Positions 1-5,931 of a DNA stretch of 5,987 nt are shown here, piece after piece. The DNA is from Galactobacter sp. (GTDB lineage: Bacteria > Actinomycetota > Actinomycetes > Actinomycetales > Micrococcaceae), in NCBI RefSeq assembly GCF_022712295.1, contig NZ_JALAGT010000137.1, positions 1 through 5,987 of the forward strand, written 5' to 3'. A program made the position numbers and the translations under genes. Each line of letters begins with the position of its first letter. Within the stretch, counting starts at the first letter, position 1. The notes under the pieces are model-generated. The model was not told where the DNA came from and searched no databases. It saw only the letters and a list, made by a program, of their open reading frames with translations.

Positions 1-165
1 CCCCACACCTCCCGCCCGCGCCGTCGCCCCCCCGACTACGCCCTCGGCGGGGCCCGAGCCCGATTCCCGCGACAACCCCCTCGTGGGGGGGCCCCGCCCC
101 ACCCGGGGGCACCACCCCTCTTTACGTGCTCTATCGGTTGAGCCGCATAGCTGTATTCAGCAATG
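1..165. other. C/G-rich non-coding region downstream of ccsB
   Basis: No credible gene is visible in these 165 bases. The plus strand is very rich in runs of C, with poly-G and poly-C stretches around 76-110 that form several alternative short hairpins. It lies downstream of the ccsB stop codon, so it is the 3' end of the leftward operon or the spacer to a gene outside the window. Triplet structure is lacking, and the part next to ccsB (about 120-165) is markedly more AT-rich than the rest. Confidence 0.6.
76..110 (-). terminator. Possible terminator of the cytochrome c biogenesis operon (tandem GC hairpins)
   Basis: Two short perfect GC stems sit side by side. One is CCCCC (76-80) with GGGGG (85-89) around a 4-base loop. 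The other is GCCCC (96-100) with GGGGC (106-110) around a 5-base loop. They lie 56-90 bases past the ccsB stop in the direction of transcription. There is no real U tract: the minus strand reads TTGTC after the second hairpin met. Neighbouring G and C runs allow other pairings, so this is a position-based inference. Confidence 0.35.
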
Positions 166-1251
166 TCACACCCCGGCGTAGGAGTGGAAGCCCGGGAAGA
201 TGATGTTCACGGCCGTGAAGTTGAAGACCACGCAGCCGAAGCCGATGATGCTCAGCCAAGCCGAGGGGACGCCGGTCCAGCCTCGCGTGGCACGCGCGTG
301 GAGGTAGCCCGCGTAGACCACCCAGATGATGAACGTCCAGACTTCCTTGACGTCCCAGCCCCAGTACCGGCCCCAGGCCGCTTCCGCCCAGATGGCGCCG
401 AGGATGAGGGTGGCGGTCCACATCACGAACGCGATCGCGTTGACGCGGTAGGACATGTTCTCCAGCGACACGGCGGAGGGAACCATACGCATCCACGGCA
501 GCTTGTCCGGCTTGCCGGCGGCCAGGCCGCGTTGACGGTAGGTCTGCACCAGCTGCAGCACGGAGAGCGCGAAACTGATGGCGAACATCGCGGACGCCAG
601 AACGGCGATCGAGACATGGATGATGAGCCACGGCGACTGCAACGCCGGGATCAGTGGCTGCACGGGCGTGGGGAAGCCCATGGTCGCGGCGCACATCATG
701 ATGACCACGAGCCCGGAGATGAAGACACCCATGAAGCGGAAATCCTTGAAGATCAAGGACACCAGGTACACCACGGCCACCACGAGGGCACCTGTGGTGA
801 GGAACTCGTACATGTTTCCCCACGGCACGCGGCCAGCGGAGATGGAGCGCATGACCACGGCCGCCAGGTGAACCACGGCGGCAAGGATCAGCAGTGCGAT
901 CGAGATACGCAAGGAGTCCCGCCGCGGTGCAGCGGAGTCGTAGCTCATGTCGTCGTCGACGAGCTGGCCGTCCACCGACGCGTTGCGGTGGGTGGTTCGA
1001 TCGGTGGTGTCCGACGACGCGGCGCCCCTAATGGGGCGCGTCACCTGCCCGACCCCGACGAGTTCCTTGGCCTCCTGGGCCTTCAGCGACGCCTCGAGTT
1101 CGTTCACGGTCCGCGAGGAACGGATGAGGTCGATGGTGTAGGCCACGAAGGCCGCGGCGTAGGCGATGCAGGCGAGCAGCATCAGCAACTCGGACGTGCG
1201 CCCGAGTTCCAGGTTGATCTCGGTGGCTCCGTAGGCCAGGACGGTACCCAT
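166..1251 (-). CDS. ccsB: Cytochrome c biogenesis protein CcsB (CcsA/ResC family haem lyase subunit)
   Basis: A 361-residue polytopic membrane protein of the CcsA/ResC family. With ResB it forms the System II complex that exports haem and attaches it to the CXXCH motif of apocytochrome c outside the membrane. The signature is the tryptophan-rich WWD segment WGRYWGWDVKEVW at residues 293-305. Conserved-looking histidines are H212 (in WLIIHVSIAV), H318 (in YLHAR) and H356 (in FHSY). By order and spacing they match the family's P-His1, TM-His2 and P-His2 haem ligands (my alignment by eye). TM1 is about residues 20-43; a polar linker (about 44-110) then separates it from a block of further membrane segments. 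ATG at 1251 is preceded by AGAGGAAG at about 10 bases, and starts 17 bp after the resB stop. Last gene of the operon. Actinobacteria often name this protein CcsB, while its family is called CcsA elsewhere. Confidence 0.95.
   Translation of the reverse strand: MGTVLAYGATEINLELGRTSELLMLLACIAYAAAFVAYTIDLIRSSRTVNELEASLKAQEAKELVGVGQVTRPIRGAASSDTTDRTTHRNASVDGQLVDDDMSYDSAAPRRDSLRISIALLILAAVVHLAAVVMRSISAGRVPWGNMYEFLTTGALVVAVVYLVSLIFKDFRFMGVFISGLVVIMMCAATMGFPTPVQPLIPALQSPWLIIHVSIAVLASAMFAISFALSVLQLVQTYRQRGLAAGKPDKLPWMRMVPSAVSLENMSYRVNAIAFVMWTATLILGAIWAEAAWGRYWGWDVKEVWTFIIWVVYAGYLHARATRGWTGVPSAWLSIIGFGCVVFNFTAVNIIFPGFHSYAGV
1022..1039. repeat. Perfect 7-bp GC hairpin inside the ccsB linker coding region
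   Basis: GCGCCCC (1022-1028) and GGGGCGC (1033-1039) are perfect complements around a TAAT loop. They lie in the codons for about residues 71-77 of CcsB, in the variable polar linker after TM1. This may be chance in GC-rich DNA; no function is claimed. Confidence 0.4.
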
Positions 1252-1268
1252 AGTGATGATGCTTCCTC

Positions 1269-2945
1269 TCAGTCGCGCAGCGTGCGCTGCACTCCGTGAA
1301 CCGTGGAGACGACCTCTACCCCGGTCAGACCCGGGAATTCCTTGGTCAATGCGTCCCGTAGCGCCTGTGCCTCCACGGCCAGACGGGGATCCTCACCCCT
1401 GGCCAAGAGACCGAGTTCGATGATACGCCCGGAGTCTGAATCGGCGGGTGTGAGTTTGACCCACACGCGGCGCCGCGGGATGAACAGGCTGGTGACCAAT
1501 CCGAGCACGGCGAGGCCTGCGAAGACACCGACCCAGCCCTTGGCCGGATCGTGACGGACCTCGATCCCTATGAAACGGTCCACCCCGGTGAATTCGATGG
1601 TTCCCTTGCCGTCCGGCAGTTCGTAGGTCTTCGCGTCACCTTCACGTCCCAGCGTGATGCCACCGGCCTCGAGCTCACGATTGTTGAGTTCCTTGAGCTT
1701 GGAGGTGTCCAGCACGTAGACGTTCTGGGGCTTGCCGTCATCGAGCCCCAAGTCCCCGTAGAAGGAATTGAGGTTCAGCGTGGGCGCCAGGGCGTCGGGA
1801 TCCGCCGAGTAGGCCACACCCTGTGAGTTCAGCGCCGTGGTCGGAAGGAAGAAACCCTGGAAGGCCAGTTGGTCCGGTTTGGCGTCCGGCACCTTGATGA
1901 CACTCAGGGAGGTGTTCATGGAGTCCTGCGACTGGGAGACCACGGACTCATCGAAGACCACGTTTCCCTCACCATCGCGCACCTTCACGTGCGGGGCGTA
2001 GCCGTTGCCGAGCAGATACACATCGCTGCCGTTGATGCGCAGCGGGTGATTGGGCCGAATCGTTGCCTTGCGCCATTTGGCTCCCGGCTCGTCCTTGACC
2101 AGCACGTCGGCGCTGAAGGCCACGGGAGTTCCGTACTTGCCGTCCGAGCGTTCCTGGCGGTTGTACTCCACGCTGAACTTCTCCAATTTCACGGAGAACG
2201 GAGCAAGCGACTCCGCATCGGTTCGGTGCCCGGGCGAGAACTGGTCGTAATCGATCAGGGTGTTGGTGAAGCCCTGTCCCTCCACGAGGGCACGCTGCCC
2301 GGAGTACCCGAACAATCCGCCCAAGGCCACGGAGGCCAGCACACCGATCAGGGAGTAGTGGAAGAGCAGGTTGCCCCACTCACGCACGTATCCGCGTTCG
2401 CCTGCGACCGAGGCCCCCACACGGGCCTCCGGCTCACGCACCTGGACGCGATAGCGTCGCTTCTTCAGGATCCGAGCGATACGCGCTTGAACATCGGCAT
2501 CCGACCCCACGTCGTCGGGCAGGAGCAGGCGAGAGGACTCCGGGAGACGAGCGAAGCGCGCCGGGGTCCGGGCCGGTGGTCGGCGGGAGGCTGAGACATG
2601 CTGTTTGGTGCGTGGCAGCACACAGCCGATCAGGGAGATGAACAACAGGATGTAGATCGCGGAGAACCACACCGAGGTGAACACATCGAAGAACTGCAGC
2701 TTGTCCAGCAACGGACCCCAGAACGGGTTGTCGTTGATGTACTGGACCACCTGTTCGGGGCTCTGATCGCGCTGCGGGAACAGGGATCCGGGAACGGCAG
2801 CCACCGCGACCAGCAAGAGCAGGAAGAGGGCCGTGCGCATGGTGGTCAGCTGGGTCCAGGCCCAACGCAGCATGCCCCAGAACCCCAGTGCAGGGACGGC
2901 GACATCACCGTTCTTGGATTTCTTGGACGGCTTGTCCTTGGTCAT
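1269..2945 (-). CDS. resB: Cytochrome c biogenesis protein ResB
   Basis: ResB (also called Ccs1) is the partner of CcsB in the System II haem delivery and ligation complex. From ATG 2945 it has 558 residues. A lysine-rich cytoplasmic tail is followed by TM1 (about 37-57, after the motif WTQLTTMRTALFLLLL), TM2 (about 92-110) and TM3 (about 193-213), which contains H196 in FHYSLIGVL, a probable haem ligand. A large extracytoplasmic domain (about 214-469) precedes TM4 (about 470-490, ending IPRRRVWVK) and a cytoplasmic tail. H465 in RHDPAKGW just before TM4 fits the family pattern. ATG 2945 is favoured by a near-perfect Shine-Dalgarno (AAGGAGG, 2951-2957, 5-base spacer). An in-frame GTG at 3005 would give 578 residues and overlap the ccdA stop as GTGA. 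The frame stays open back to 3839, but that part lies inside ccdA and is a shadow. ccsB follows 17 bp downstream. Confidence 0.93.
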   Translation of the reverse strand: MTKDKPSKKSKNGDVAVPALGFWGMLRWAWTQLTTMRTALFLLLLVAVAAVPGSLFPQRDQSPEQVVQYINDNPFWGPLLDKLQFFDVFTSVWFSAIYILLFISLIGCVLPRTKQHVSASRRPPARTPARFARLPESSRLLLPDDVGSDADVQARIARILKKRRYRVQVREPEARVGASVAGERGYVREWGNLLFHYSLIGVLASVALGGLFGYSGQRALVEGQGFTNTLIDYDQFSPGHRTDAESLAPFSVKLEKFSVEYNRQERSDGKYGTPVAFSADVLVKDEPGAKWRKATIRPNHPLRINGSDVYLLGNGYAPHVKVRDGEGNVVFDESVVSQSQDSMNTSLSVIKVPDAKPDQLAFQGFFLPTTALNSQGVAYSADPDALAPTLNLNSFYGDLGLDDGKPQNVYVLDTSKLKELNNRELEAGGITLGREGDAKTYELPDGKGTIEFTGVDRFIGIEVRHDPAKGWVGVFAGLAVLGLVTSLFIPRRRVWVKLTPADSDSGRIIELGLLARGEDPRLAVEAQALRDALTKEFPGLTGVEVVSTVHGVQRTLRD

Positions 2946-2950
2946 GGCTT

Positions 2951-2957
2951 CCTCCTT
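2951..2957 (-). promoter_or_regulatory. Strong ribosome binding site for the internal resB start
   Basis: The minus strand reads GGAAGGAGGAAGCC directly before ATG 2945, almost the full anti-16S complement with a 5-base spacer. It is the best Shine-Dalgarno in the operon and the main argument for starting resB at 2945. It lies within the reading frame that would begin at GTG 3005, where it encodes Lys-Glu-Glu. Confidence 0.75.
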
Positions 2958-3001
2958 CCCGCTGTTCTTCGCTTTCGGTGTTGTTTCGTCCTGCTCATGG
3001 C

Positions 3002-3763
3002 TCACAGTGGCAGCACCACCGAGTTCTGGAACCAGCCTTGCAACGAATTCATCCAGCGGCCCCACAGTCCGGTGGCCATGAGCAGACCGAGCAGGATCAG
3101 TACGCCTCCGCCGATCCGCATCACCGCGAGCTGGTGTCTGCGGAAGAAGGCCAGAGCCTTGGTGGCCTTGCCGAACGCCAGCGCCACGAGCAGGAACGGG
3201 ATCCCGAGTCCCAAGCAGTACACCAAGGCAAGCAGTGCGCCGCGAGTCGCGTCTGCCCCGGAGCCCCAGGCCAGCGCCAGCACCGCGGAGAGGGTGGGAC
3301 CCATGCAGGGGGCCCAGCCCAGCCCGAAGGTCAGACCGAGGACCGGAGCGGCCCAGATGCCCGCAGGGGGTTTGGAATGGATTCGCGCTTCCTTCTGCAT
3401 GAAGCGGAAGCCGCCCATGAACACCACGCCCATGACGATGATGACCACACCGAGGATCTGGAGCACCCAGGGGTACCGGTCCGCCTGCAGCGATGCACCG
3501 ATCTGGGCGAAGACCACGCCGGCGAGAACGAACACCACGGAGAAACCCAGCACGAAGAGTCCGACGCCGGCGAGCATCCGCCCGCGCTTCCGCTCCGCCA
3601 GATCCGCACCGGCCAATCCGGTTACGTAGCCCAGGTATCCGGGCACCAGCGGCAGCACACACGGGGACAGGAAGGAGAGCAGCCCGGCCAGGGCCGCGAT
3701 GGGAATGGCCAGCAGCAGCGGTCCGGAGAAGACTGCCTCGGCGCCGAAATTGGCGGCGATCAC
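3002..3763 (-). CDS. ccdA: CcdA, transmembrane thiol-disulfide electron carrier for cytochrome c biogenesis
   Basis: A 253-residue polytopic protein of the CcdA/DsbD transmembrane family. It passes electrons from cytoplasmic thioredoxin across the membrane to the extracytoplasmic TlpA/ResA-type protein. The two redox cysteines lie in the expected motifs: C35 in FLSPCVLPLVPGYLG and C153 in GWAPCMGPTL. About six hydrophobic segments are visible (about 15-33, 64-87, 99-118, 138-165, 175-198, 214-233), which is the normal family architecture and length. The start is a GTG at 3763 that overlaps the TGA of the upstream tlpA-like gene as GTGA, so translation is probably coupled. A modest GGAG lies about 10 bases upstream. 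At its 3' end the stop (3002-3004) overlaps a second possible GTG start, that of resB. Confidence 0.95.
   Translation of the reverse strand: MIAANFGAEAVFSGPLLLAIPIAALAGLLSFLSPCVLPLVPGYLGYVTGLAGADLAERKRGRMLAGVGLFVLGFSVVFVLAGVVFAQIGASLQADRYPWVLQILGVVIIVMGVVFMGGFRFMQKEARIHSKPPAGIWAAPVLGLTFGLGWAPCMGPTLSAVLALAWGSGADATRGALLALVYCLGLGIPFLLVALAFGKATKALAFFRRHQLAVMRIGGGVLILLGLLMATGLWGRWMNSLQGWFQNSVVLPL
3760..3763 (-). promoter_or_regulatory. GTGA stop/start overlap, tlpA-like gene to ccdA
   Basis: The TGA stop of the lipoprotein gene and the GTG start of ccdA share the bases GTGA. This arrangement commonly allows the terminating ribosome to restart. It suggests linked production of the two redox partners. 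Confidence 0.75.
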
Positions 3764-4380
3764 TTCGAGTCTGCTCCGCCGGGCAGGGCCGACTTGATGA
3801 GGGCGCGCAACGTGGATTCCTCGGTGGCGCCAAGCACACGTGCCGTGATGCGGCGGTCCTGATCCAGCACCAGCGTGGTGGGGACGGCCTGCGGGGGCAC
3901 GTACTTGGTCAGCGCGAGCAGCACTCCCCCGTCCACGTCTCGAATGGAGGGGTACTCCAGCTCGAAGGTCCGATCGAAGGCCTGAGCTGCGGCCTTCTCA
4001 TCGCGAACGTTCACCCCGATGAACTGCACGTCCTGGTCCCTGAACTCATCACTGAGCTTCTTGAGTGTGGGCGCCTCCGTGCGGCACGGCGCGCAGGCCG
4101 CGTACCAGAAGTTCAGCACGGTGGCCTTGGCGGTCCACGTCGAGGCGTCAACTGTCTCGCCGTCGAACGTCTTGGCGGTGAATTCCACCGGCTTCGAACG
4201 GGAATCGCCTGCATATTCTTGGACGGTTCCATCGCCCGCGATGTAGCCCTTGCCGTCTCCCTTGCGCGCCTGTTGGGCAAGGTCTGATTCCTTGCTTGAA
4301 CAGGCGGCCAAGGACAGGGCAAGTCCCGCCAGTCCTGCGACCCCCAAGAGATTGCGTCGGCTGAGGTCGTCCTTCTTCAC
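3760..4380 (-). CDS. TlpA/ResA-like thioredoxin-fold lipoprotein (thiol-disulfide oxidoreductase)
   Basis: A 206-residue exported, lipid-anchored thioredoxin-like protein of the TlpA/ResA group. It should take electrons from CcdA and reduce apocytochrome c cysteines before haem attachment. The N-terminus is a lipoprotein signal with lipobox LAAC and acylated C27. Before the hydrophobic stretch it carries SRRNLLG (residues 7-13), which resembles a twin-arginine signal. The redoxin domain spans about residues 64-200. The active site is C96-A-P-C99 in NFWYAACAPC, and the cis-proline is P167 in AVPTTLVLD. The start is GTG 4380, 3 bp after the stop of the phosphatase gene, with only a G-run (4389-4393) as a weak ribosome binding site. 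The 3' end overlaps ccdA by 4 bp. The symbol is left empty because tlpA, resA and other names are used for this gene. Confidence 0.93.
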   Translation of the reverse strand: MKKDDLSRRNLLGVAGLAGLALSLAACSSKESDLAQQARKGDGKGYIAGDGTVQEYAGDSRSKPVEFTAKTFDGETVDASTWTAKATVLNFWYAACAPCRTEAPTLKKLSDEFRDQDVQFIGVNVRDEKAAAQAFDRTFELEYPSIRDVDGGVLLALTKYVPPQAVPTTLVLDQDRRITARVLGATEESTLRALIKSALPGGADSK

Positions 4381-4383
4381 AGC

Positions 4384-5043
4384 TCAGGCCCCCGGAATAT
4401 TGACGGCGCCGACCAGCAGCTCGGCGGCAGGTTCCGAGTAGTCCAGGCCCACGAAATTCCCGTCCTGGAAGTGCAGGGAGGTCACTGAGGCCAGAGTGCA
4501 AACGCGACGGCCGGCATTCAGACCGAGCGAGCGGCCTTCTGAGGCCAGTCGTGTGACCCAGATGGGCAGCTGGTGGGACACGATGACGATCTCGTCGGCT
4601 TCACCCTGAGCCAGGACCTGGTCACGGTGATCAGCCACAGCACCGGCCATGCGTTGGACCTGGTCGGCGTAGGGCTCACCCCAGCTGGGGCGTAGGGGGT
4701 TGCGCAACAGCGGCCAACGCCGTGGGTCACGCAGTCGCTTGGCCACCTTGTTGAGCCCCTGCAGCTTGGAGGCGGCCTCGATGACACGCGGCTCCACGAC
4801 CGGTTCCAGTCCCAAGGCCTCCGAGATGGGCTCGGAGGTCTGCCGGGCGCGCAGCAGTGGAGACGTCACGAGCCTTCCGACGGCGGCACCGTCGGCACGT
4901 CGCTGCGCAAACCAGTCCGCCGTCATGCGGGCCATGTCGTGGCCGCGCTCGGACAGACCGAAATTGGGCAGGCGACCGTAGAGCACGCCGTTGGGGTTGT
5001 GAACCTCCCCATGACGCACCAGGTGCACTATCGAGGCAGACAT
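4384..5043 (-). CDS. Histidine phosphatase family protein (phosphoglycerate mutase-like)
   Basis: A 219-residue cytosolic protein of the histidine phosphatase superfamily. The catalytic motif LVRHGE is at residues 8-13, with H11 the expected phospho-acceptor. Further pocket residues are R65 in SPLLRARQTS, a probable acidic residue E89, and the second histidine H157 in IVIVSHQLP. A segment NPLRPSWGEPYADQVQRM (about 115-132) forms the insert. The core is complete, so an active phosphatase is likely, but the substrate cannot be read from sequence; true phosphoglycerate mutase activity is not implied. It is first in the cytochrome c operon, the same position as Rv0525 in M. tuberculosis. ATG 5043 has only a weak ribosome site (GAGG, 2-base spacer), and an in-frame stop lies five codons upstream, which excludes a longer start. 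Confidence 0.9.
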   Translation of the reverse strand: MSASIVHLVRHGEVHNPNGVLYGRLPNFGLSERGHDMARMTADWFAQRRADGAAVGRLVTSPLLRARQTSEPISEALGLEPVVEPRVIEAASKLQGLNKVAKRLRDPRRWPLLRNPLRPSWGEPYADQVQRMAGAVADHRDQVLAQGEADEIVIVSHQLPIWVTRLASEGRSLGLNAGRRVCTLASVTSLHFQDGNFVGLDYSEPAAELLVGAVNIPGA

Positions 5044-5186
5044 GGCCTCATTGTCTCAAAGCGCGTGCACATCCGAGAAACCAGGAGCCATGAGCGGGCT
5101 GTGAGATATCCGTGATTGTGAACGTAGATCGTCACATCCCTTTTGCTCCTCCACCGCATTGGCCAGACTGAAGTGAGGCATGACAC

Positions 5187-5216
5187 TGGACATATTTGAA
5201 GGTTCATGCTTATAGT
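5187..5216 (+). promoter_or_regulatory. Probable sigma-70-type promoter of yceI
   Basis: A -35 box TGGACA (5187-5192, five of six matches to TTGACA) and a -10 box TATAGT (5211-5216, five of six to TATAAT) are separated by 18 bases. Transcription would start near 5222-5224 and leave a leader of about 56 bases before the yceI ATG. The site lies in the only AT-rich part of the intergenic region. Confidence 0.6.
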
Positions 5217-5228
5217 TGATGCATCAAC
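5215..5228. promoter_or_regulatory. 14-bp perfect palindrome, probable operator at the yceI promoter
   Basis: GTTGATGCATCAAC is a perfect inverted repeat centred between 5221 and 5222. It overlaps the end of the -10 box and the predicted start point, so a bound dimer would block transcription of yceI. TTGA-N4-TCAA dyads of this size are typical of MarR-type winged-helix regulators, but the regulator is not in the window and that link is an inference. Confidence 0.6.
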
Positions 5229-5278
5229 CAACGCGGTGAAGGCCGCGGACGACTTCGAAGAGTTAGGACGTACTCACC

Positions 5279-5812
5279 ATGAGCATCCCCGCAGAACTGA
5301 ACGGCACCTGGAACCTCGACCCCACCCACGCGACCCTGGGCTTCGCCATCCGCCACGCCGGCGTCTCGAAGGTCCGCGGCCAGTTCAACGACTTCACCGG
5401 ATCCGCCTCCACCGAGAACGGCACCGCCTCCGCCGAGGTCGAGATCAAGGTCGTCTCCATCGACACCCGCAACGAGGGCCGCGACGGTCACCTGCAGTCC
5501 GGCGACTTCTTCGATGCTGAGCAGTTCCCCACCATCACCTTCAAGACCACCGCCGTGGAGATCGACGGCGACGACGCCAAGATCACCGGCGACCTGACCA
5601 TCAAGGGTGTCACCAAGTCCATCACCCTCAAGGGCGAGTTCAACGGTGTGGCCGACGATCCCTTCGGCGCCCACCGCACGGGCTTCTCGCTGACCGGCTC
5701 CTTCAACCGCGGCGACTTCGGCCTGACCTGGAACGCTGCTCTGGAGGCCGGCGGCTTCCTGCTCGGCGACAAGGTCAAGCTGGACCTCGAGGCCGAGTTC
5801 GTCAAGGCCTGA
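5279..5812 (+). CDS. yceI: YceI family lipocalin-like protein
   Basis: A complete 177-residue YceI-domain protein filling the whole reading frame. Family features are the N-terminal GTWNLDPTHATLGFAIRHAG (residues 9-28), the central GRDGHLQSGDFFDAEQFPTI (67-86), GDLTIKGVTKSITL (104-117) and the terminal DFGLTWN (146-152). The family forms an antiparallel beta-barrel with a hydrophobic pocket; a Thermus member was found to bind a polyisoprenoid. There is no signal peptide, so unlike E. coli YceI this one is probably cytosolic. ATG 5279 is preceded by AGGA (5265-5268) at a 10-base spacing. Codons are almost all strong C/G-ending ones (ACC, GGC, AAG), suggesting high expression. It has its own promoter, a candidate operator and a downstream hairpin, so it is probably monocistronic. 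The physiological ligand is unknown. Confidence 0.94.
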   Translation: MSIPAELNGTWNLDPTHATLGFAIRHAGVSKVRGQFNDFTGSASTENGTASAEVEIKVVSIDTRNEGRDGHLQSGDFFDAEQFPTITFKTTAVEIDGDDAKITGDLTIKGVTKSITLKGEFNGVADDPFGAHRTGFSLTGSFNRGDFGLTWNAALEAGGFLLGDKVKLDLEAEFVKA

Positions 5813-5830
5813 TCACAGCCCTATCGCCGC

Positions 5831-5845
5831 GAGCCGCCAAGGCTC
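5831..5845 (+). repeat. Small 5-bp hairpin between yceI and its terminator
   Basis: GAGCC (5831-5835) and GGCTC (5841-5845) pair perfectly around a GCCAA loop, three bases before the large terminator stem. It may assist termination or protect the 3' end, or be chance. Confidence 0.35.
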
Positions 5846-5848
5846 CCG

Positions 5849-5897
5849 ACGACGACGGGCCCGCAAGCTCTGGTTGAGCTTGCGGGCCCGTCGTCGT
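5849..5897 (+). terminator. Strong hairpin terminator downstream of yceI
   Basis: The arms at 5849-5870 and 5876-5897 are perfectly complementary over 22 bp with a 5-base TGGTT loop. A flanking G-T pair could extend the stem by one. It begins 37 bases after the yceI stop. No U run follows (TCCCGCG), which is common for actinobacterial terminators that depend on stem strength. It separates yceI from the plus-strand gene at 5932. Confidence 0.85.
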
Positions 5898-5919
5898 TCC
5901 CGCGTCCGTCGCAACTCGA

Positions 5920-5925
5920 TAGGCT
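5920..5925 (+). promoter_or_regulatory. -10 element of a probable leaderless promoter
   Basis: TAGGCT fits the actinobacterial TANNNT -10 pattern and ends six bases before the ATG at 5932, so the start point would fall on or next to the A of ATG. There is no convincing Shine-Dalgarno and no clear -35 box. Confidence 0.55.
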
Positions 5926-5931
5926 GGTGCC

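Larger units (their letters stand above)
5044..5278. other. Divergent intergenic region between the phosphatase operon and yceI
   Basis: These 235 bases separate the leftward cytochrome c operon from rightward yceI and must contain both promoters. An AT-rich island at about 5181-5230 contains the yceI promoter and a palindrome. For the leftward operon the minus strand has a -10-like GACAAT (5055-5050) six bases before ATG 5043, which would give a leaderless or near-leaderless mRNA, but no good -35. A second minus-strand -10-like TATAAG (5214-5209) lies back to back with the yceI -10. Short reading frames here run into yceI or lack a ribosome site, and I do not call them genes. Confidence 0.6.

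Noticed and set aside
163..1299. 378-codon plus-strand open frame opposite ccsB
   Set aside because: Its product is rich in His, Asp, Gly and Arg with no domain. It is the antisense shadow of a GC-rich membrane-protein gene whose own frame has clear family motifs.
3006..3839. Upstream extension of the resB frame through ccdA, about 278 codons
   Set aside because: It lies wholly within the ccdA region and the end of the tlpA-like gene in another frame, and reads as Arg/Gly/Pro-rich shadow without motifs. resB has credible starts at 3005 and 2945.
1869..4287. Long plus-strand open frames opposite resB, ccdA and the tlpA-like gene
   Set aside because: They overlap each other and well-supported minus-strand genes, have shadow-like composition and lack ribosome sites or recognisable domains.
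5117..5136. TGTGA and TCACA half-sites resembling a Crp/GlxR operator
   Set aside because: The spacer is 10 bases rather than the 6 bases of the Crp-type site, and the inner bases are not symmetric.
5196..5216. TTGAAG as a -35 box for TATAGT
   Set aside because: Only 9 bases separate them, too few for a sigma-70 promoter. TGGACA at 5187 gives an 18-base spacer instead.
5028..5231. 67-codon minus-strand frame spanning the intergenic region
   Set aside because: No ribosome site and no motifs, and it overlaps the start of the phosphatase gene in another frame. It is intergenic DNA that happens to lack stops.
5206..5520. 104-codon plus-strand frame beginning at ATG 5206
   Set aside because: The ATG precedes the predicted yceI start point, no ribosome site is present, and beyond 5279 it is an Arg/His/Pro-rich out-of-frame reading of yceI.
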